From positions 77,545 through 104,040 of the forward strand of contig NW_014577444.1 in NCBI RefSeq assembly GCF_000485595.1: a DNA stretch of 26,496 nucleotides, given 5' to 3'. Source of the stretch: Priapulus caudatus (Eukaryota; Priapulida; Priapulimorpha; Priapulimorphida; Priapulidae). This document shows positions 1-10,183 of this stretch, one piece after another. The translations under genes were made by a program, and so were the position numbers. The notes below the pieces were generated by a model. That model was given only the letters and a program-made list of their open reading frames with translations, made no database searches and was not told where the DNA came from. Numbering within the stretch: the first letter of the stretch is position 1; each line of letters starts with the position of its first letter.

Positions 1-611
1 AGGGTAGCGGTAGAGGTCAGGAGCCGGGAGCTGGGAGAGTTGATGTAGTATGATGTAATGATAGCGGGCTGGTGTCTGGATTGTGGCGGGTGTGGGTTGT
101 GGCAAGGGCTAGAGTGTGGGGATTGATTTTGGCGCGCCTAGAGTGTGGCGGGGGGGGGGTTTGTTGGAACTATGGAGTGTGCGGCTGTGGTTGGAAATAA
201 GGGTGTGATGCTGCCTGTATAGAAGCTATGGAGTGCCGGGCCTGTAGTAAGGACTGGACGTAGGCGCCAGTGAAGCATTTTTGTCCTGTTTAGCCACTCG
301 TACGGCGGAACACCCCTGACGAGCAGAGCACAGCGCACATACGACTGACACGTGAATACCATTTCTGTTCTACAGACGTACGGCGAAATACGTGTTTCTC
401 TCCTGTTCATGGGCGAGATGATTGCTGAAGTAGTACGGGCTAAGGCGTGCGCATCTACTTCCTAGTCAGTCTATTCAACACTTTTTTGATTGGTGTGTGG
501 AGTAAGCCCGTCCGGCCAATAGCGGGCGCTGTGTCGCTACACAACCAATTTGAGGGCCGGACTGACGAAGGGGTATTATTTGCGTGCCTTGTGTGCGCGG
601 CGCGTGTGTTT
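1..611. other. No gene recognised; G/T-rich then mixed sequence
   Basis: The first ~250 bases are rich in G and T runs. Open frames here are short, overlap on both strands and show no family signature. I see no exon of the channel gene. If the gene extends upstream, this is probably intron. Confidence 0.5.
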
Positions 612-880
612 TGGTGTCTGCTCGCGCGCGCGCGCCCGCGTGCGTGCGTGCTGGTGCGTGCGTGCGTGGCGTGCGTGCTGTGGGTGTGGTGATGTGTGAT
701 GAGTGAGTGAGTGAGTGAGTGAGTGCAGTGAGCTGTGGTGAGGGAGTGATGAGAGAGTGAGTGAGTGAGTGAGTGAGGAGTGGGAGGGGAGGAGAGAGGG
801 TGAGTGAGTGAGTGAGTGAGTCTGAGTGAGTGACGTGAGTGAGTGAAAGTGAGTGAGTGACCTAGTGAGTGAGCAGGTGG
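612..880. repeat. GC/GT tract followed by (GAGT)n microsatellite
   Basis: About 60 bases of alternating CG/CGTG pass into interrupted gagt/gtga repeats between about 695 and 880. The His/Ser/Thr-rich open frame on the minus strand across 455-1042 is a translation of this repeat, not a gene. Confidence 0.9.
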
Positions 881-3331
881 TGGAGTGACTAGTGGATTAC
901 TCAGAGGGGGTGGAACGGAGGGGTATTTTCGGGACGCGGAGTTGGCCCATTTTAATTTACCTGGGAACTGCGGGAAATGTACAGTGATAAATGTTCTGTG
1001 ATTCGGGAATAAGAAGTCCATATCGGGGACGTGGGAAGACACCTCGGTAAAATTGTCTGCGGATGCTATGGGGAAAATTGTGTCGAGTGTGCGATCGTGA
1101 GTGAGTGAGATTTCAATTTCTGCGGCTAATGTTGTATTTTTTTTTTTGTTTGTAGTGTTTTTTTTATTAATTGATCTCGCAGATTAAATAATACTATGTA
1201 AATATTAGTATTTATGTAGTGTTTGAAGAAACCATAAACTACTGTGACATTGTCCTTGAAATATGTTGTACTCGTATTAATTTTCTGGCGAACTGCGTGG
1301 ATTTTGGATTTATTATGTGTTTTACTGTAAATGGGGATGTGTTATGGATGGCGTGTATGTCGTGTGTGTTGTGTTTGCTGGTGGAAAGTGGGAATGTTAC
1401 CCTCGCGCTGGTTCCCCCCTCTCTACCTCAGTGCTACCAGTTTGCACTGTTCGATACATGTATTCACTATAGGACCAGTTTTAATATTATCTACGAACGT
1501 TTGTAGCAACTCAGCTGCAGATATCAACAGTGCTCTTTCTCTACATCCGTGTGTGTGTGAATGGCTGGGGAATTGGCTGGTGTCGCTTTCGCGTGGAGGA
1601 AAATTTACCAGCTTGTTTACGCTAGCAGTGGACTGGTTTCACCTGATGCGCCGCAAATGCAAGCATTCAAGCAATTCAGGCAAGGATCTACTGCTAGATT
1701 GTAGAACGGCACCCCTTTGTTACCTCCTAAGATAGTGTCGCGTTTTTTACGTTCTAGCGAGACTCTAAAGACAGAATAAGCCCCGATAGAACTTAGAGAA
1801 AGTCATATGACACGCATGCGCATATGCAAGATCATGGCGCGTACGGGGTTGCTCAATACGGCTAGTCTCAAAGAATAGCTGCAGGTTATTTTTGATTTCA
1901 TGTAGTAACAATGGTTATGCGTATGCGTATGTTTATTAGAGGTTTTTGGATACCAGGCAAACTAAACTGCATTTAAATGTTTCTGTCGATGTTTGCACTG
2001 TGTTGTTGTTTTCGTCCGGTCGTCGTCGTGGCGGTGTGGTGGTGGTGGTTGTACTTGACGGACCTCAAACAAGCGACATGAGAACCACGATACACAAGAT
2101 GTCTAAATTTGTCAGGAACATCAACCGTTCGCAGAAAGCCGTCCAGAAAACGCTATGGCACACGAAATCCCAAGTCGCTTCATGCGGCAGATAGTGAAAA
2201 CAGACTTATTCCACTTCGACGAGACTAAGCGTAGTACCTCTGATTGGTGTGGGTGGGTAGAATTCATATCGGTAGCATGCGAAATACCGCAGCTCATACA
2301 CCTTTCGCTCAAGAGCTGAGCTGGGACGTTTGGTAGTACACAGCAGATAGTGTTGTTGTTTTGGCGCTGTCGCTGACTAAAGTAGTTATATCTGCAGTGC
2401 GAACATGGGAGTTTCGAAGTCGGGTGGTGGTTGTCCATGCGCTCGCGTGGAAGTGCAATGGGGATGGCCGCAGTGGCTTCGAAGAGCATGGATTCTGATT
2501 TCGCGAATGGATGAGTGGTGCTTTGATTTACGTACGTCATCGGTGCCGAGATACCAAAGGTGCTCAAACGTTTATCGCAGAGAGCGAGATTACGCACTGG
2601 TAAAGTTCATTACTCGGAATCCAAACAGAGAGAATCGAGGAAGAGATCCGCAGCCCTAGCTATGCTGTGTTTCTTCGTACGACACCCATTTTTTATAAAG
2701 CCCAGTACTGTGCCCTCTGAGTCCAGGCGGAATTACTCGAGATAGGTTCCGGAGGTTAAGCCTACGTGCCGAATCGTGTGCCTAGCCTAGATACCTGCCG
2801 ACCAGCGAGTGTCATCGGCAGACCGCTGCAGTCACGTTTGCTGCCTACTTGTGAGTGCGAACTCTGCAACAAGCGACAAAAGAGTTGCTGTAGTGCATGC
2901 TGTCGTACACGACCGTTACGGCCACCTGGTGGACCTGCACCGTCATGCGTGCTGCTCGTTGGGACAAGCCTAGCTTGTAGTTTGCAGGCATCAGGTGAGC
3001 TACTACGCTCCTCGGTTCGGCATCCGCCATCATTGTTCGAAAGTGTAGCGAGCGAGTGGGTGGTGCTGCCTGCCGCTCGGCCTGGCTGTTGCTGCTACGG
3101 GTTTACTTAGTTGGATGAACTCGCGTCGGCTGCTGCACACTTGGGAAGACACTAGGTGGAATGGTGGTACGTACATTCTGTAATAGTAGGGACTACCCTT
3201 ACTGTGCGCATTGCACATGTTGTTTTTGTTAGACGAGCCTTTGTGGTGTGCTGGTCCCGTGTGCGTCGGGGATCTGATACCGCGCCCTCTTGTTGGCCGC
3301 GGTTCGTTATGGCGTTGGCTCTAGCAGAACA

Positions 3332-3333
<2 letters not shown>
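881..3333. other. Intron-like sequence with no recognised gene
   Basis: Mixed sequence with a T-rich run near 1,137-1,165. Several open frames of 60-160 codons overlap each other on both strands (for example 1,331-1,735 plus and 2,121-2,597 minus) but none has a recognisable domain, a convincing splice context or biased composition. The exon that should precede 3,520 (IIS4, ending in a pattern like RIFKVTK) was looked for and not found, so the upstream intron is probably longer than 3.5 kb. Confidence 0.5.
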
Positions 3334-3385
<52 letters not shown>

Positions 3386-3460
3386 TCTCTCTCTCTCTCT
3401 CTCTCCCTCTCTCTGTGTCTCTCTCTGTCTGTCTCTGTCTGTCTCTCTATGTCTCTCTTT
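3334..3460. repeat. (CA)n then (CT)n / TGTCTC microsatellite
   Basis: About 49 bases of CA dinucleotide are followed by CT dinucleotide and tctgtctc motifs. The tract lies 60-185 bases upstream of the 3' splice site at 3,519 and gives the following exon a pyrimidine-rich upstream intron. Confidence 0.95.
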
Positions 3461-3519
3461 ACTCGGCAATCAACAACGTAGGGTGTGGGTTGACGACACG
3501 CGTCATGTGCATGCTGCAG

Positions 3520-3651
3520 GTACTGGACGTCGCTACGCAACCTCGTCATCTCGCTGCTCAGCTCGATGCGCTCCATCGTCTCTCTACTCTTCCTGCTCTT
3601 TCTCTTTATCGTCATCTTCGCTTTGCTGGGAATGCAGCTCTTCGGCGGCGG
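3520..3651 (+). CDS. Cav2: Cav2 exon: domain II S4-S5 linker and S5
   Basis: The 3' splice site is tgctgcag before 3,520 and the donor is gtgagt at 3,652. The first base completes a codon from the previous exon (phase 2), most likely the Lys of the S4 end, and the exon ends with two bases of a Gly codon. The reading frame gives [11 protein letters not shown], then [16 protein letters not shown] and [10 protein letters not shown]. This is the S4-S5 linker plus the S5 helix of domain II, and is nearly invariant across Cav2 channels. The open frame that the track of this region shows most prominently is a different frame and has no family match. Joined to the next exon, the S5 end reads LFGGG-FNF, where most relatives have Arg or Lys at the third position. 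This is a small departure that may be real. No start codon is expected here because the exon is internal. Confidence 0.93.
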
Positions 3652-4558
3652 GTGAGTACAGCAATAGCAGCGGTGTTAGCAGTATAATACATGTAATGTT
3701 CGTGTGCCCACTGGGCCAGTGAAGAGATTCCCAGTTTTCACTGGCGGGTGTCGCCGCGTGCAGGCTCTGGCCTCTTGACACCGTTTCCACACTCTATCTC
3801 TTTTTGCTGAGTGCGAGAAGCAGTGTGTACCATTTTGCAAGTCGTTGGTATGACACCGTTATTTGGTGTTAGCAGTGACCGGGTTGTAACGATCGTGATG
3901 CTTCTGCTTGTATAAACCGCGACCAAAGAAAGTTTAACCGCATCTATATATAGCCGCTCCCTTTGCGCTTTGCTTGTCAGGTTTAGTGTTAGTCGTTACA
4001 AGTTCATCGGGTTTTGTTTCGCGCGTTTATTGTTGATTGTGTAAATCACAGCCTATCGGTACTATTTATTGTTGTGAGATGCGTCTGTGGAAGATGTGTC
4101 ATGTACCAAATTTTGTTTAGTTACGTTTTACCGTAATTAAATAACGTTTTGAAATAGTTATAGTGCAGTATATGATATACACATATAATGATTGTGATAA
4201 TGGTAGTGGTAGCGGAGGTGGTAATAGTAACAGTACTTTTGTGATTTCGCCACAGTAATGACGATTGCACTATGAATATTCTTCAAAATTAGAATTTTCT
4301 AACGAAGATATACATTGGAAGTCATTTCGCGTTGTGCCATTATCTGTAATTCTTAATGTCTACTAATGAGGGTGATTGTAAGTGTATTTGTACATTAACA
4401 AATTACATGTATTTTACATAACAACATGAAACGGGCGGTTGAAGATTCTTATGAATAGACCAGACCATATACCCACCTTAAATGGTTTGAATGCTCTTGA
4501 TGGTATGTGATGTTTATTAGATTCTGTTTAGATTCATTCGTGATGTTGGGCGTTGCAG
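3652..4558 (+). other. Intron between IIS5 and II pore-loop exons
   Basis: A 907-bp intron from gtgagt to ttgcag. It is AT-rich in its second half (about 3,930-4,440) with short gtagtggtagcgg-like repeats near 4,200. No other gene is visible in it. Confidence 0.8.
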
Positions 4559-4631
4559 GTTTAACTTCGATGACGGCAGACCGGCAAGTAACTTCGACAC
4601 GTTTCCAATCGCTTTGCTCACCGTGTTCCAG
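4559..4631 (+). CDS. Cav2: Cav2 exon: domain II pore, S5-P extracellular loop
   Basis: A 73-nt exon bounded by gttgcag and a gtgtgt donor. The first base completes the split Gly codon from the preceding exon. It then reads FNFDDGRPASNFDTFP and ends TVFQ, the stretch leading into the pore helix of domain II. FDTFP and TVFQ are family hallmarks (compare FNF.DG.P..NFDTFP...MTVFQ). The exon ends in phase 0. Its donor is the first GT of a long GT/GC repeat, so the 5' splice site is buried in a UG-rich tract in the transcript. Confidence 0.95.
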
Positions 4632-4825
4632 GTGTGTGCTTGCGCGCGCGCGCGCGCGTGTGTGTGTGTGTGCGTGTGTGTGCGTGCGTGCCTGCCTGCC
4701 TGCGTGCCTGCGTGCGCGTGTGTGTGTACGCGTACGTACGCGCGTGTTCATTGGCGTGTGTGCGGGTGTGTGTGCGCGCGTGTGTATGTATGTACACGTA
4801 TATATATATATATATCAATATATAT
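4632..4825. repeat. GT/GC-rich and (TA)n microsatellite in the intron
   Basis: Alternating purine-pyrimidine DNA: GT and GC dinucleotides with gcctgcctgc and cgtacgtac motifs to about 4,795, then TA repeats to about 4,825. It starts exactly at the donor of the preceding exon. Open frames rich in Val/Cys/Arg or His/Thr here only translate the repeat. Confidence 0.95.
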
Positions 4826-5125
4826 CTTGCATATCTATGCAAGTAGGCTATACCTACGTTTACAATCACGGCTACATCCGCGCGTTGGTAATTACGCTGA
4901 TTGCTGTTGTCTAATTGTTGCTCAAATCTCTGCTACGCGTCATTATTCCTTCATGAACGTGCGATTAGTCGCGTACCGTCTTTGCCCCCCACCCCCGGCC
5001 AGTGACAAAGAATGCATGCACCTAAGTGCTATTAACTGTTCCATGTCTCTCTCTTTCTCTTCACACTCTTCACACATGCATGCGCGGTGCTGATCGATCG
5101 TTTGTTCTCGCACACACGCGCACAG
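4826..5125 (+). other. Rest of intron before the selectivity-filter exon
   Basis: Unremarkable intron with a C-run near 4,985-4,996 and tctctctctttctcttc near 5,046, ending in a cacacacgcgcacag acceptor. Nothing coding is recognised. Confidence 0.7.
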
Positions 5126-5246
5126 ATATTGACAGGCGAGGATTGGAACCAGGTGATGTACTACGGCATACAATCTCAGGGTGGCATCGACCAGGGCGGC
5201 ATGTACGCCAGCCTCTACTTCATCGTTCTTGTGCTATTCGGCAACT
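5126..5246 (+). CDS. Cav2: Cav2 exon: domain II selectivity filter, P-helix 2 and S6 start
   Basis: A 121-nt exon that starts in phase 0 after cgcacag. It begins [15 protein letters not shown], continues [15 protein letters not shown] and ends FIVLVLFGN. The Glu of TGEDW (codon 5,138-5,140) is the domain II residue of the EEEE ring that selects Ca2+. FIVLVLFGN begins the S6 helix. The exon ends one base into a Tyr codon: the final t at 5,246 joins ac at 5,778-5,779 to give the family sequence GN-Y-TLLNV. This junction fixes the donor at gtatcc (5,247), which is weak by consensus. It is followed about 20 bases later by a 60-bp GT repeat. Confidence 0.96.
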
Positions 5247-5257
5247 GTATCCTTTCT

Positions 5258-5261
<4 letters not shown>

Positions 5262-5330
<69 letters not shown>

Positions 5331-5332
5331 TG
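5262..5332. repeat. (GT)n microsatellite
   Basis: More than 30 GT dinucleotides, beginning about 20 bases after the weak donor at 5,247. Confidence 0.97.
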
Positions 5333-5777
5333 TGTGTCCACAGCGCGGCCGCGATGCGCTGGCCGGTCGATATATGCTGGCTACTCGGCTGACCACTAGA
5401 CGCGCGCAGACGAACGAATTTGCGCAGTTTTTCTGTCAAGCGGCAGGTGGCGCTGTTGTCGATGCGAGTTGAAGCTGACATCGGTGGTGGTGAAGGCGAT
5501 TGGTGGTGCTGCCATCTTTTGGCGCAAAAACGTTAACGCAGGCGTTAAAAGTCGTTCGAGAGGCAATAATAGAGATGGTACGCCGAGAACGAACGTGGAA
5601 ACACGCACTCGCGTTCATTCGTATCGCGATAGTCGACAGCTGGAGATGATAGAAAATAACGTGAGCATTTAATCATAAAAGGGGTTGCGTGTCTTCAAGA
5701 GCAGAGAGCGCGCCAATCTCTGTTAGAGTGCCATGCGTTTTGTTGTGTTTTTTTTTCCTGAGCGATGGCGCCACCAG
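5333..5777 (+). other. Intron between IIS6 exons
   Basis: Intron remainder with a T-run (5,747-5,757) before the ccaccag acceptor. The short open frames on both strands are not recognised as genes. The frame that starts with ATG at 5,765 runs through the acceptor, so its first four codons are intronic. Confidence 0.75.
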
Positions 5778-5878
5778 ACACACTGTTGAACGTGTTCCTC
5801 GCCATCGCCGTAGACAACCTCGCCAACGCGCAGGAGCTGACCGCCGCCGAGGAGGAGGCCGCGGAGGAGGAGGAAAAG
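5778..5878 (+). CDS. Cav2: Cav2 exon: domain II S6 end and start of II-III linker
   Basis: Begins after gcgccaccag. The first two bases complete Tyr, then TLLNVFLAIAVDNLANAQEL, the most diagnostic Cav2 stretch in the window. It ends in an acidic run (AAEEEAAEEEEK). The end at 5,878 (aaag before gttgca) is my choice: it leaves phase 0 and meets the next candidate exon, which also begins in phase 0. A later donor (ctg before gttact at about 5,910) would add AAEAAAAALL-like residues and cannot be excluded. S6 of domain II lines the inner pore. The acidic run starts the cytoplasmic II-III linker, which in vertebrate Cav2 channels carries the synaptic protein interaction site. No synprint-like sequence is recognised here. 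Confidence 0.93.
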
Positions 5879-7299
5879 GTTGCAGCCGAAGCGGCCGCAG
5901 CCGCTTTGCTGGTTACTATACACATCATCACCTTTTCTCGCTCTCGCACACTCTCCGTCGGTCTGGGACACGCTCTCTCGTACTAGGGTGCTGCTGTTAG
6001 GCACAGCGCCCTCTATAGCATCTTGTCGAAATTAATCTACCCCCACACCGAGTTCCGTGGCCGGATAGGGTCACGAAGTTTCGGTGGGGCCTATTACTTG
6101 GTTTGCGATGACCACTCTCGTGGGCCCAGACAATGGCAGGGGCGTATATCTCTGTGTGTCTACGCAAATGGAGTTGTTTGGTGAAAGGTGCTCATTTAAG
6201 CGTGTGCTTTCGTGACTTTCCTTAGCGATACGTTATGAATGTCGTGTGCGTGCGTGTGTGAAACAATTCCCCGCTGTTAGCAGCGTTCCCCGCTTGCCAG
6301 TCTGCTTCTCAGCCATCTTCAGAAACCAACCCCGAACCGAACCCAACGCTTTGCTAAGGTGGGGATAGGATATCTGTATGATATTTCCACCGAGCGACAC
6401 CGTACGCGAAACGCAAACATTTCTAGCGATTCACCATCTCTGCTCCATTACTAATTACATTGTTATGTTACTGTAACGGCTACTAGATGGCTCTATCCAC
6501 GCCTAGCCTCGGCCCGCAAATTATCTCCCATCGCTCCATGTCCACCTGCTGAGTCTAACAGTACTACAAGTGAATGGACGGGAAATTAGTATGTACGTAT
6601 TATAAGTGAGTCGACTATAACACTAGTCTGACGATGGGCTGAAAGTTATTAGACTGAAATTTTACATAGACCGAAAACGCGGTCCGAAAATCTATAAGTG
6701 TGGTGGACTGAAACTAGACGGATGGGTGACTGAAACTTCAGGAGACTGAAATTTTAACCAGACTAAAATCTGGCCTGAGTGTGCTACGAGTTAGTGGTCC
6801 GTCCGTACCCTGAAGGTTGTACCAAACTTCATTATATACTGAGGTCTTAACTATATTATACTGAATTACTACGTATACGTGATTAGCATGAGACCAGGGC
6901 TCTCGTACTTCGATCATATTTGTCGTCCTAGAATACCTGCTCCAAAAAAAAAGCGCCACGATAAGTGCCGTCTGTCGGGACTTGTGAGCGACCACTTTGG
7001 GAATTTCCGTAGGCCCCTACATCGGTTACTCTCCTATAAAGTTCACCACATAGCCACATTTATCTCACAGTCACTACGATGTGTAGTCGGTCTTAGGTAT
7101 AGGGCGTGTAAAGGTTAGGGTTAGGGTTAGGATTCGACTTTACCCTTCGTTGTATTATTCAGATCTATATATCGTTTTATTTGAGTTTAGGACCTGGGAC
7201 CAAGCTAAGGTGGTGTCATATCTATGGATGTTTAGTCGGAGTCACGTGAGTGAAGACATTAGCTCATGAGATATGGCTTCATTAACAACGTCAGTCACG
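5879..7299 (+). other. Intron of the II-III linker region, first part
   Basis: No exon is recognised. A loose set of gactgaaa motifs recurs between about 6,625 and 6,775 (for example gactgaaattt and gactgaaac), probably a decayed minisatellite. A short telomere-like run sits at 7,113-7,131. The remainder is mixed, unremarkable sequence. Confidence 0.55.
7113..7131 (+). repeat. Short interstitial TTAGGG run
   Basis: About three copies of ttaggg (ggttagggttagggttagg). This is the metazoan telomere repeat, but it is too short to mean more than an interstitial site or chance. Confidence 0.6.
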
Positions 7300-7307
7300 G
7301 AGATCGG

Positions 7308-7412
7308 AGCAGTAGTTAGCAGGGTAGTAGTTATCTCAGTAGATCAACAGTTAGCAGGATAGAGCAGCAGTTAGCAGGGTAGAGCAGCAGTGAACAGGGT
7401 AGAGCAGCAGCA
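7308..7412 (+). repeat. ~21-bp minisatellite (ttagcagggtagagcagcag-like)
   Basis: Four to five imperfect copies of a unit built from gttagcagggtag and agcagca. The last three copies are the cleanest. Confidence 0.8.
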
Positions 7413-8159
7413 ACTCTAGTGGATCATACGCATTCTCCAATCACCGCCACCCTCGTTCCCTTCCGCGTGATGCTCTCTCTCGCTCTCTGCTGCGTCTGTA
7501 CACTAATGATGTCACCTGCTGTTTCTTTTCTCTGAATGTTTGCGATCACTGACTGCCCCTCACTGTTGCACGAGTATGTATATATATATATATTCATAGA
7601 TATATAAACTTTGTCGTTGTGTACGCAGTAAAACCTCTCGCTCGTGATGTGCCCACACTCTCGCCATGTTATACACGCTGCCGTGATTAAACTCATTTAC
7701 GCATTGTCAATAGAGAGGTTTTAATGCATTATAATATCGGGGTAAATAATAGGCATTATTTACTCCTAATGGTACGTGCATCGACTCTAAAGGTCATTTT
7801 TAATCGGATGCATCGCGTCTGTAGGTAGCTTATACGGATAGGCGTATGAAATTTTTAGGTCGTTGTATGCTGAGTAGGCAAACGTAGCTGTGCTAGTCAT
7901 GTGGCGTGTAGATCAATAGCGAACAGTACTATAGTCGTGTTTCGCCTGCTGCTATGTAGTGTGTGTACACTAGACCGTTGTTGCGCGTCGGCTTGTTCTT
8001 TCTCCTCGCCTCGGCAGAAATGTGTAACGCCTGGTGTCGCTAATCAACGCTGTCTAGGTTTGAAATCAATCGCTGTGCAAAAATCGAGAGTAATTTAATA
8101 CGCGGTTGATGATCGATCTTGGTGCTTATTACTCTGATGGTTATGGGATTAAGCCCTAT
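7413..8159. other. Intron, no feature recognised
   Basis: Mixed sequence with a short TA run at about 7,577-7,592. No exon, RNA or mobile element is recognised. Confidence 0.5.
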
Positions 8160-8247
8160 AGAGGGCGTGGCGGCGGCGTCGATCGCTAGACCGCTCGTCG
8201 GCCGAACGCGAGAGTGCGACGACGCACCCAAAGTGAAATAATAACGC

Positions 8248-8452
8248 GTCCTCTTCTTCTTCTTCTTCCTCCTCCTCCTCCTCCTCCTCCGCCGCATTCC
8301 ACGCGTTCGCCCCTTCTCCTTACTCTCCAACCCCCACGTGAGAACCCTTCTGCACCTCCCCTCTGCGCGTGTAAATGTATAATATATATATATATATATA
8401 TAATATACACATATATATATATGTGTGTGTATATACATATATATATATATAT
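8248..8452. repeat. (TTC)n(CTC)n polypyrimidine tract and (TA)n arrays
   Basis: A pure polypyrimidine run of tcttct and cctcct triplets lies at about 8,249-8,291. Two TA-rich runs (about 8,380-8,405 and 8,408-8,452) follow. The Leu/Pro-rich and Arg/Gly-rich frames across it are repeat translations. Confidence 0.9.
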
Positions 8453-9079
8453 CCTATAATATAATTTAGAGGCATCATATGCTATTCACAGACGACAGAC
8501 GCGCCGCTTCCGCCGAGTAAAAAATGCGGGCGTGAGAGCGACCACCGGAGAGGAGCTTGATGAGTTTAGCATTGATCAGGATCCGACGCGAATAGCGCAT
8601 GCGCGATAACCCCCTCCCTACCTTCCCACCACTTCCACCCACTCTCACCCCGGTGCGCGTGGCTCGACCCGCGATGCCATTCAACGCGGTAGCAGATAAC
8701 TCTTACGCGCCGTATGTTGCTGAGGTCGTTCGCGGCAGTCGCGGCGGCAACGGCGGCGGCGAACCGCCTGCCTCCGCGGCCGCACGTAACCGTGGCAAAC
8801 GGCGCGCGGCGAATCAAATTACGGCATAGGCTCGTAGATGCGTAGCTGGCTTTTGTTGGGTGAATGATTGTCGTCGCCGAAGTCGGCTTTTATAGAAGTT
8901 AACTAATCTAGCATGCAGTCCGTCGTTTTCGTAGTAATTAGCATGACGCGAAGTGTGGAGGCGCGCCAAACTAGTAAGAAAGTATATGTGCGGCGCGTGT
9001 GTATGACGTGCGTTCGTTCGTATATGCATACATGCGGGCGCCGTAGGTTCGCGTGCGTCGTCCCGTAATATGCTGCATG
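8453..9079. other. CpG-rich segment with no recognised gene
   Basis: From about 8,500 to 8,830 the sequence is rich in CG dinucleotides and ggcggc/gcggcg triplets. A plus-strand frame at 8,599-8,829 is open, but it has no recognised domain or convincing splice borders. It could be a CpG-rich regulatory patch or chance. Confidence 0.4.
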
Positions 9080-9664
9080 CGTACATGCGTTCATGCGTGC
9101 GTACGTTCGTGCATCCGTGCGTGCTTGCGTACGTACGTTCGTGGCATCGTCGTGCGTGCTTGCGTACGTACGTTCGTGCATCCGTGCGTGCGTGCGTCGT
9201 ACGTTCGTGCATCCGTGCGTGCTTGCGTGTACGTCGTGCATCCGTGCGTGCTTGCGTACGTACGTTCGATGCATCCGTGGCATGCGTGCCTTGCGTACGT
9301 ACGTTCGTGCATCCGTGCGTGCTGTGGCGTACGTACGTTCGTGCATCCGTGCGTCTGTGTACGTACGTTCTGCATCCGTTGCGTGCGTGCGTACGTACGT
9401 TCGTGCATCCGTGACGTGCTTGCGTACGTCACGTTCGTGGCATCCGTGCGTGCTTGCGTACGTACCTTCAGTGCATCCGTGCCGTGCGTGCGTACGATAC
9501 GTTTCGTGCATCCGTGCGTGCTTGCGTGCGAACGTTCGTGCATCCGTGCGTGCTTGCGTACGTACGTTTCGTGCATCCGTGCGTGCTTGTGTACGTACGT
9601 TCGTGCATCCGCTGCGTGCGTGCGTGCGTGCGCGTGCGTGCGTGCGTGCGGTGCGTGCGTGCGT
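9080..9664. repeat. 32-bp CpG-rich minisatellite, about 16-18 imperfect copies
   Basis: Each unit combines gtgcatccgtgcgtgc with ttgcgtacgtacgttc, with single-base insertions and deletions between copies and some partial units. The array ends in a (GTGC)n run at about 9,613-9,664. The CGTACG core is self-complementary. The array ends about 46 bases before the acceptor of the candidate exon at 9,711. The long Arg/Val/Cys/His-rich frames on both strands are repeat translations. Confidence 0.95.
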
Positions 9665-9710
9665 GTGATGACAAGACGGTAGCTGACGGCGCTGCTTCTG
9701 CCTATTGCAG

Positions 9711-9743
9711 CGAAAGGAGGAGATCAATGAGCGTATAACGCGC
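9711..9743 (+). CDS. Cav2: Candidate Cav2 micro-exon in the II-III linker
   Basis: A 33-nt candidate, 11 codons, bounded by cctattgcag and a gtgagtt donor. In phase 0 it reads RKEEINERITR, a charged linker sequence that continues naturally from the acidic run ending at 5,878. Both splice sites are strong and the phase fits on the left. II-III linkers diverge too much for homology to prove it. If the donor is skipped, the frame stays open through the 9,800 candidate and ends at a TAA at 9,849-9,851, so a retained 56-bp intron would make a truncated form. Confidence 0.6.
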
Positions 9744-9799
9744 GTGAGTTCGGCCTTGCGGACCACCGCAGGTCAACATCTGCCCTCTCCTCACCGCAG

Positions 9800-9847
9800 A
9801 ACAACGAGGATAGGAAGGGCACGCGAGGAAGCCACCAACTTCAGCTT
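9800..9847 (+). CDS. Cav2: Candidate Cav2 micro-exon in the II-III linker
   Basis: A 48-nt candidate (16 codons) after a good polypyrimidine acceptor (ctctcctcaccgcag) and before gtaaga. In phase 0 it reads NNEDRKGTRGSHQLQL. It keeps phase 0 on both sides, like the candidates before and after it. The intron that separates it from the previous candidate would be only 56 bp. Evidence is splice signals and phase only. Confidence 0.4.
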
Positions 9848-10150
9848 GTAAGACGAACGAGAGTCGACTTAAATATCTTCATAGCGTGATTGACAGTCGT
9901 AGTCTAGACAGCGGTCAACACAAGACTCTAGACACACGTATCGCGAACGGACGTTCTAAAAGACAATGCGTTATCACGAAAGTACAGCCAAAGTCGATAT
10001 TTTGGCGCGCACGCTGTCTACACATTGACCTTGCAACAAATATATGCTACTAGAGTGGAGCGTGTAGTTATCTCGATCTAGGTCGATTCGCAGTTCGATG
10101 GCGCCTAACTTTTGTGAACTCATTCTTGTCTCTCACTCTCTCGCGGACAG

Positions 10151-10183
10151 GAGGAGGGGTCTGAGAGTGCTAACTCGGCAGCA
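10151..10183 (+). CDS. Cav2: Candidate Cav2 micro-exon in the II-III linker
   Basis: A 33-nt candidate after tctctcgcggacag and before gtgcgt, phase 0: EEGSESANSAA. The acidic, Ser-rich content suits a cytoplasmic linker. There is no homology support. It ends in phase 0, whereas the next secure exon (13,946) needs one carried-over base. At least one more linker exon must therefore exist, or this one ends elsewhere. Confidence 0.35.

Noticed and set aside
2121-2659. Overlapping open frames on both strands, up to 158 codons
   Set aside because: No recognised domain, frames overlap each other, and no splice context ties them to the channel gene.
3333-3615. Long open frames of His/Thr, Ser/Leu or Cys/Val across CA, CT and GT tracts (also at 4,450-4,900, 5,180-5,480, 10,930-11,500, 15,360-15,980, 19,300-19,740)
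   Set aside because: They are translations of dinucleotide repeats, open in several frames on both strands at once.
7113-7131. Telomere repeat, possible chromosome end or fusion point
   Set aside because: Only about three repeat units inside a gene; too short to claim either.
8599-8829. 76-codon plus-strand frame in the CpG-rich patch as a linker exon
   Set aside because: No convincing acceptor or donor and no family similarity; CpG-rich DNA has few stop codons.
9080-9664. Regular repeat array that could be taken for a CRISPR array
   Set aside because: The units are contiguous with no unique spacers, vary by indels, and sit in an intron of an animal gene.
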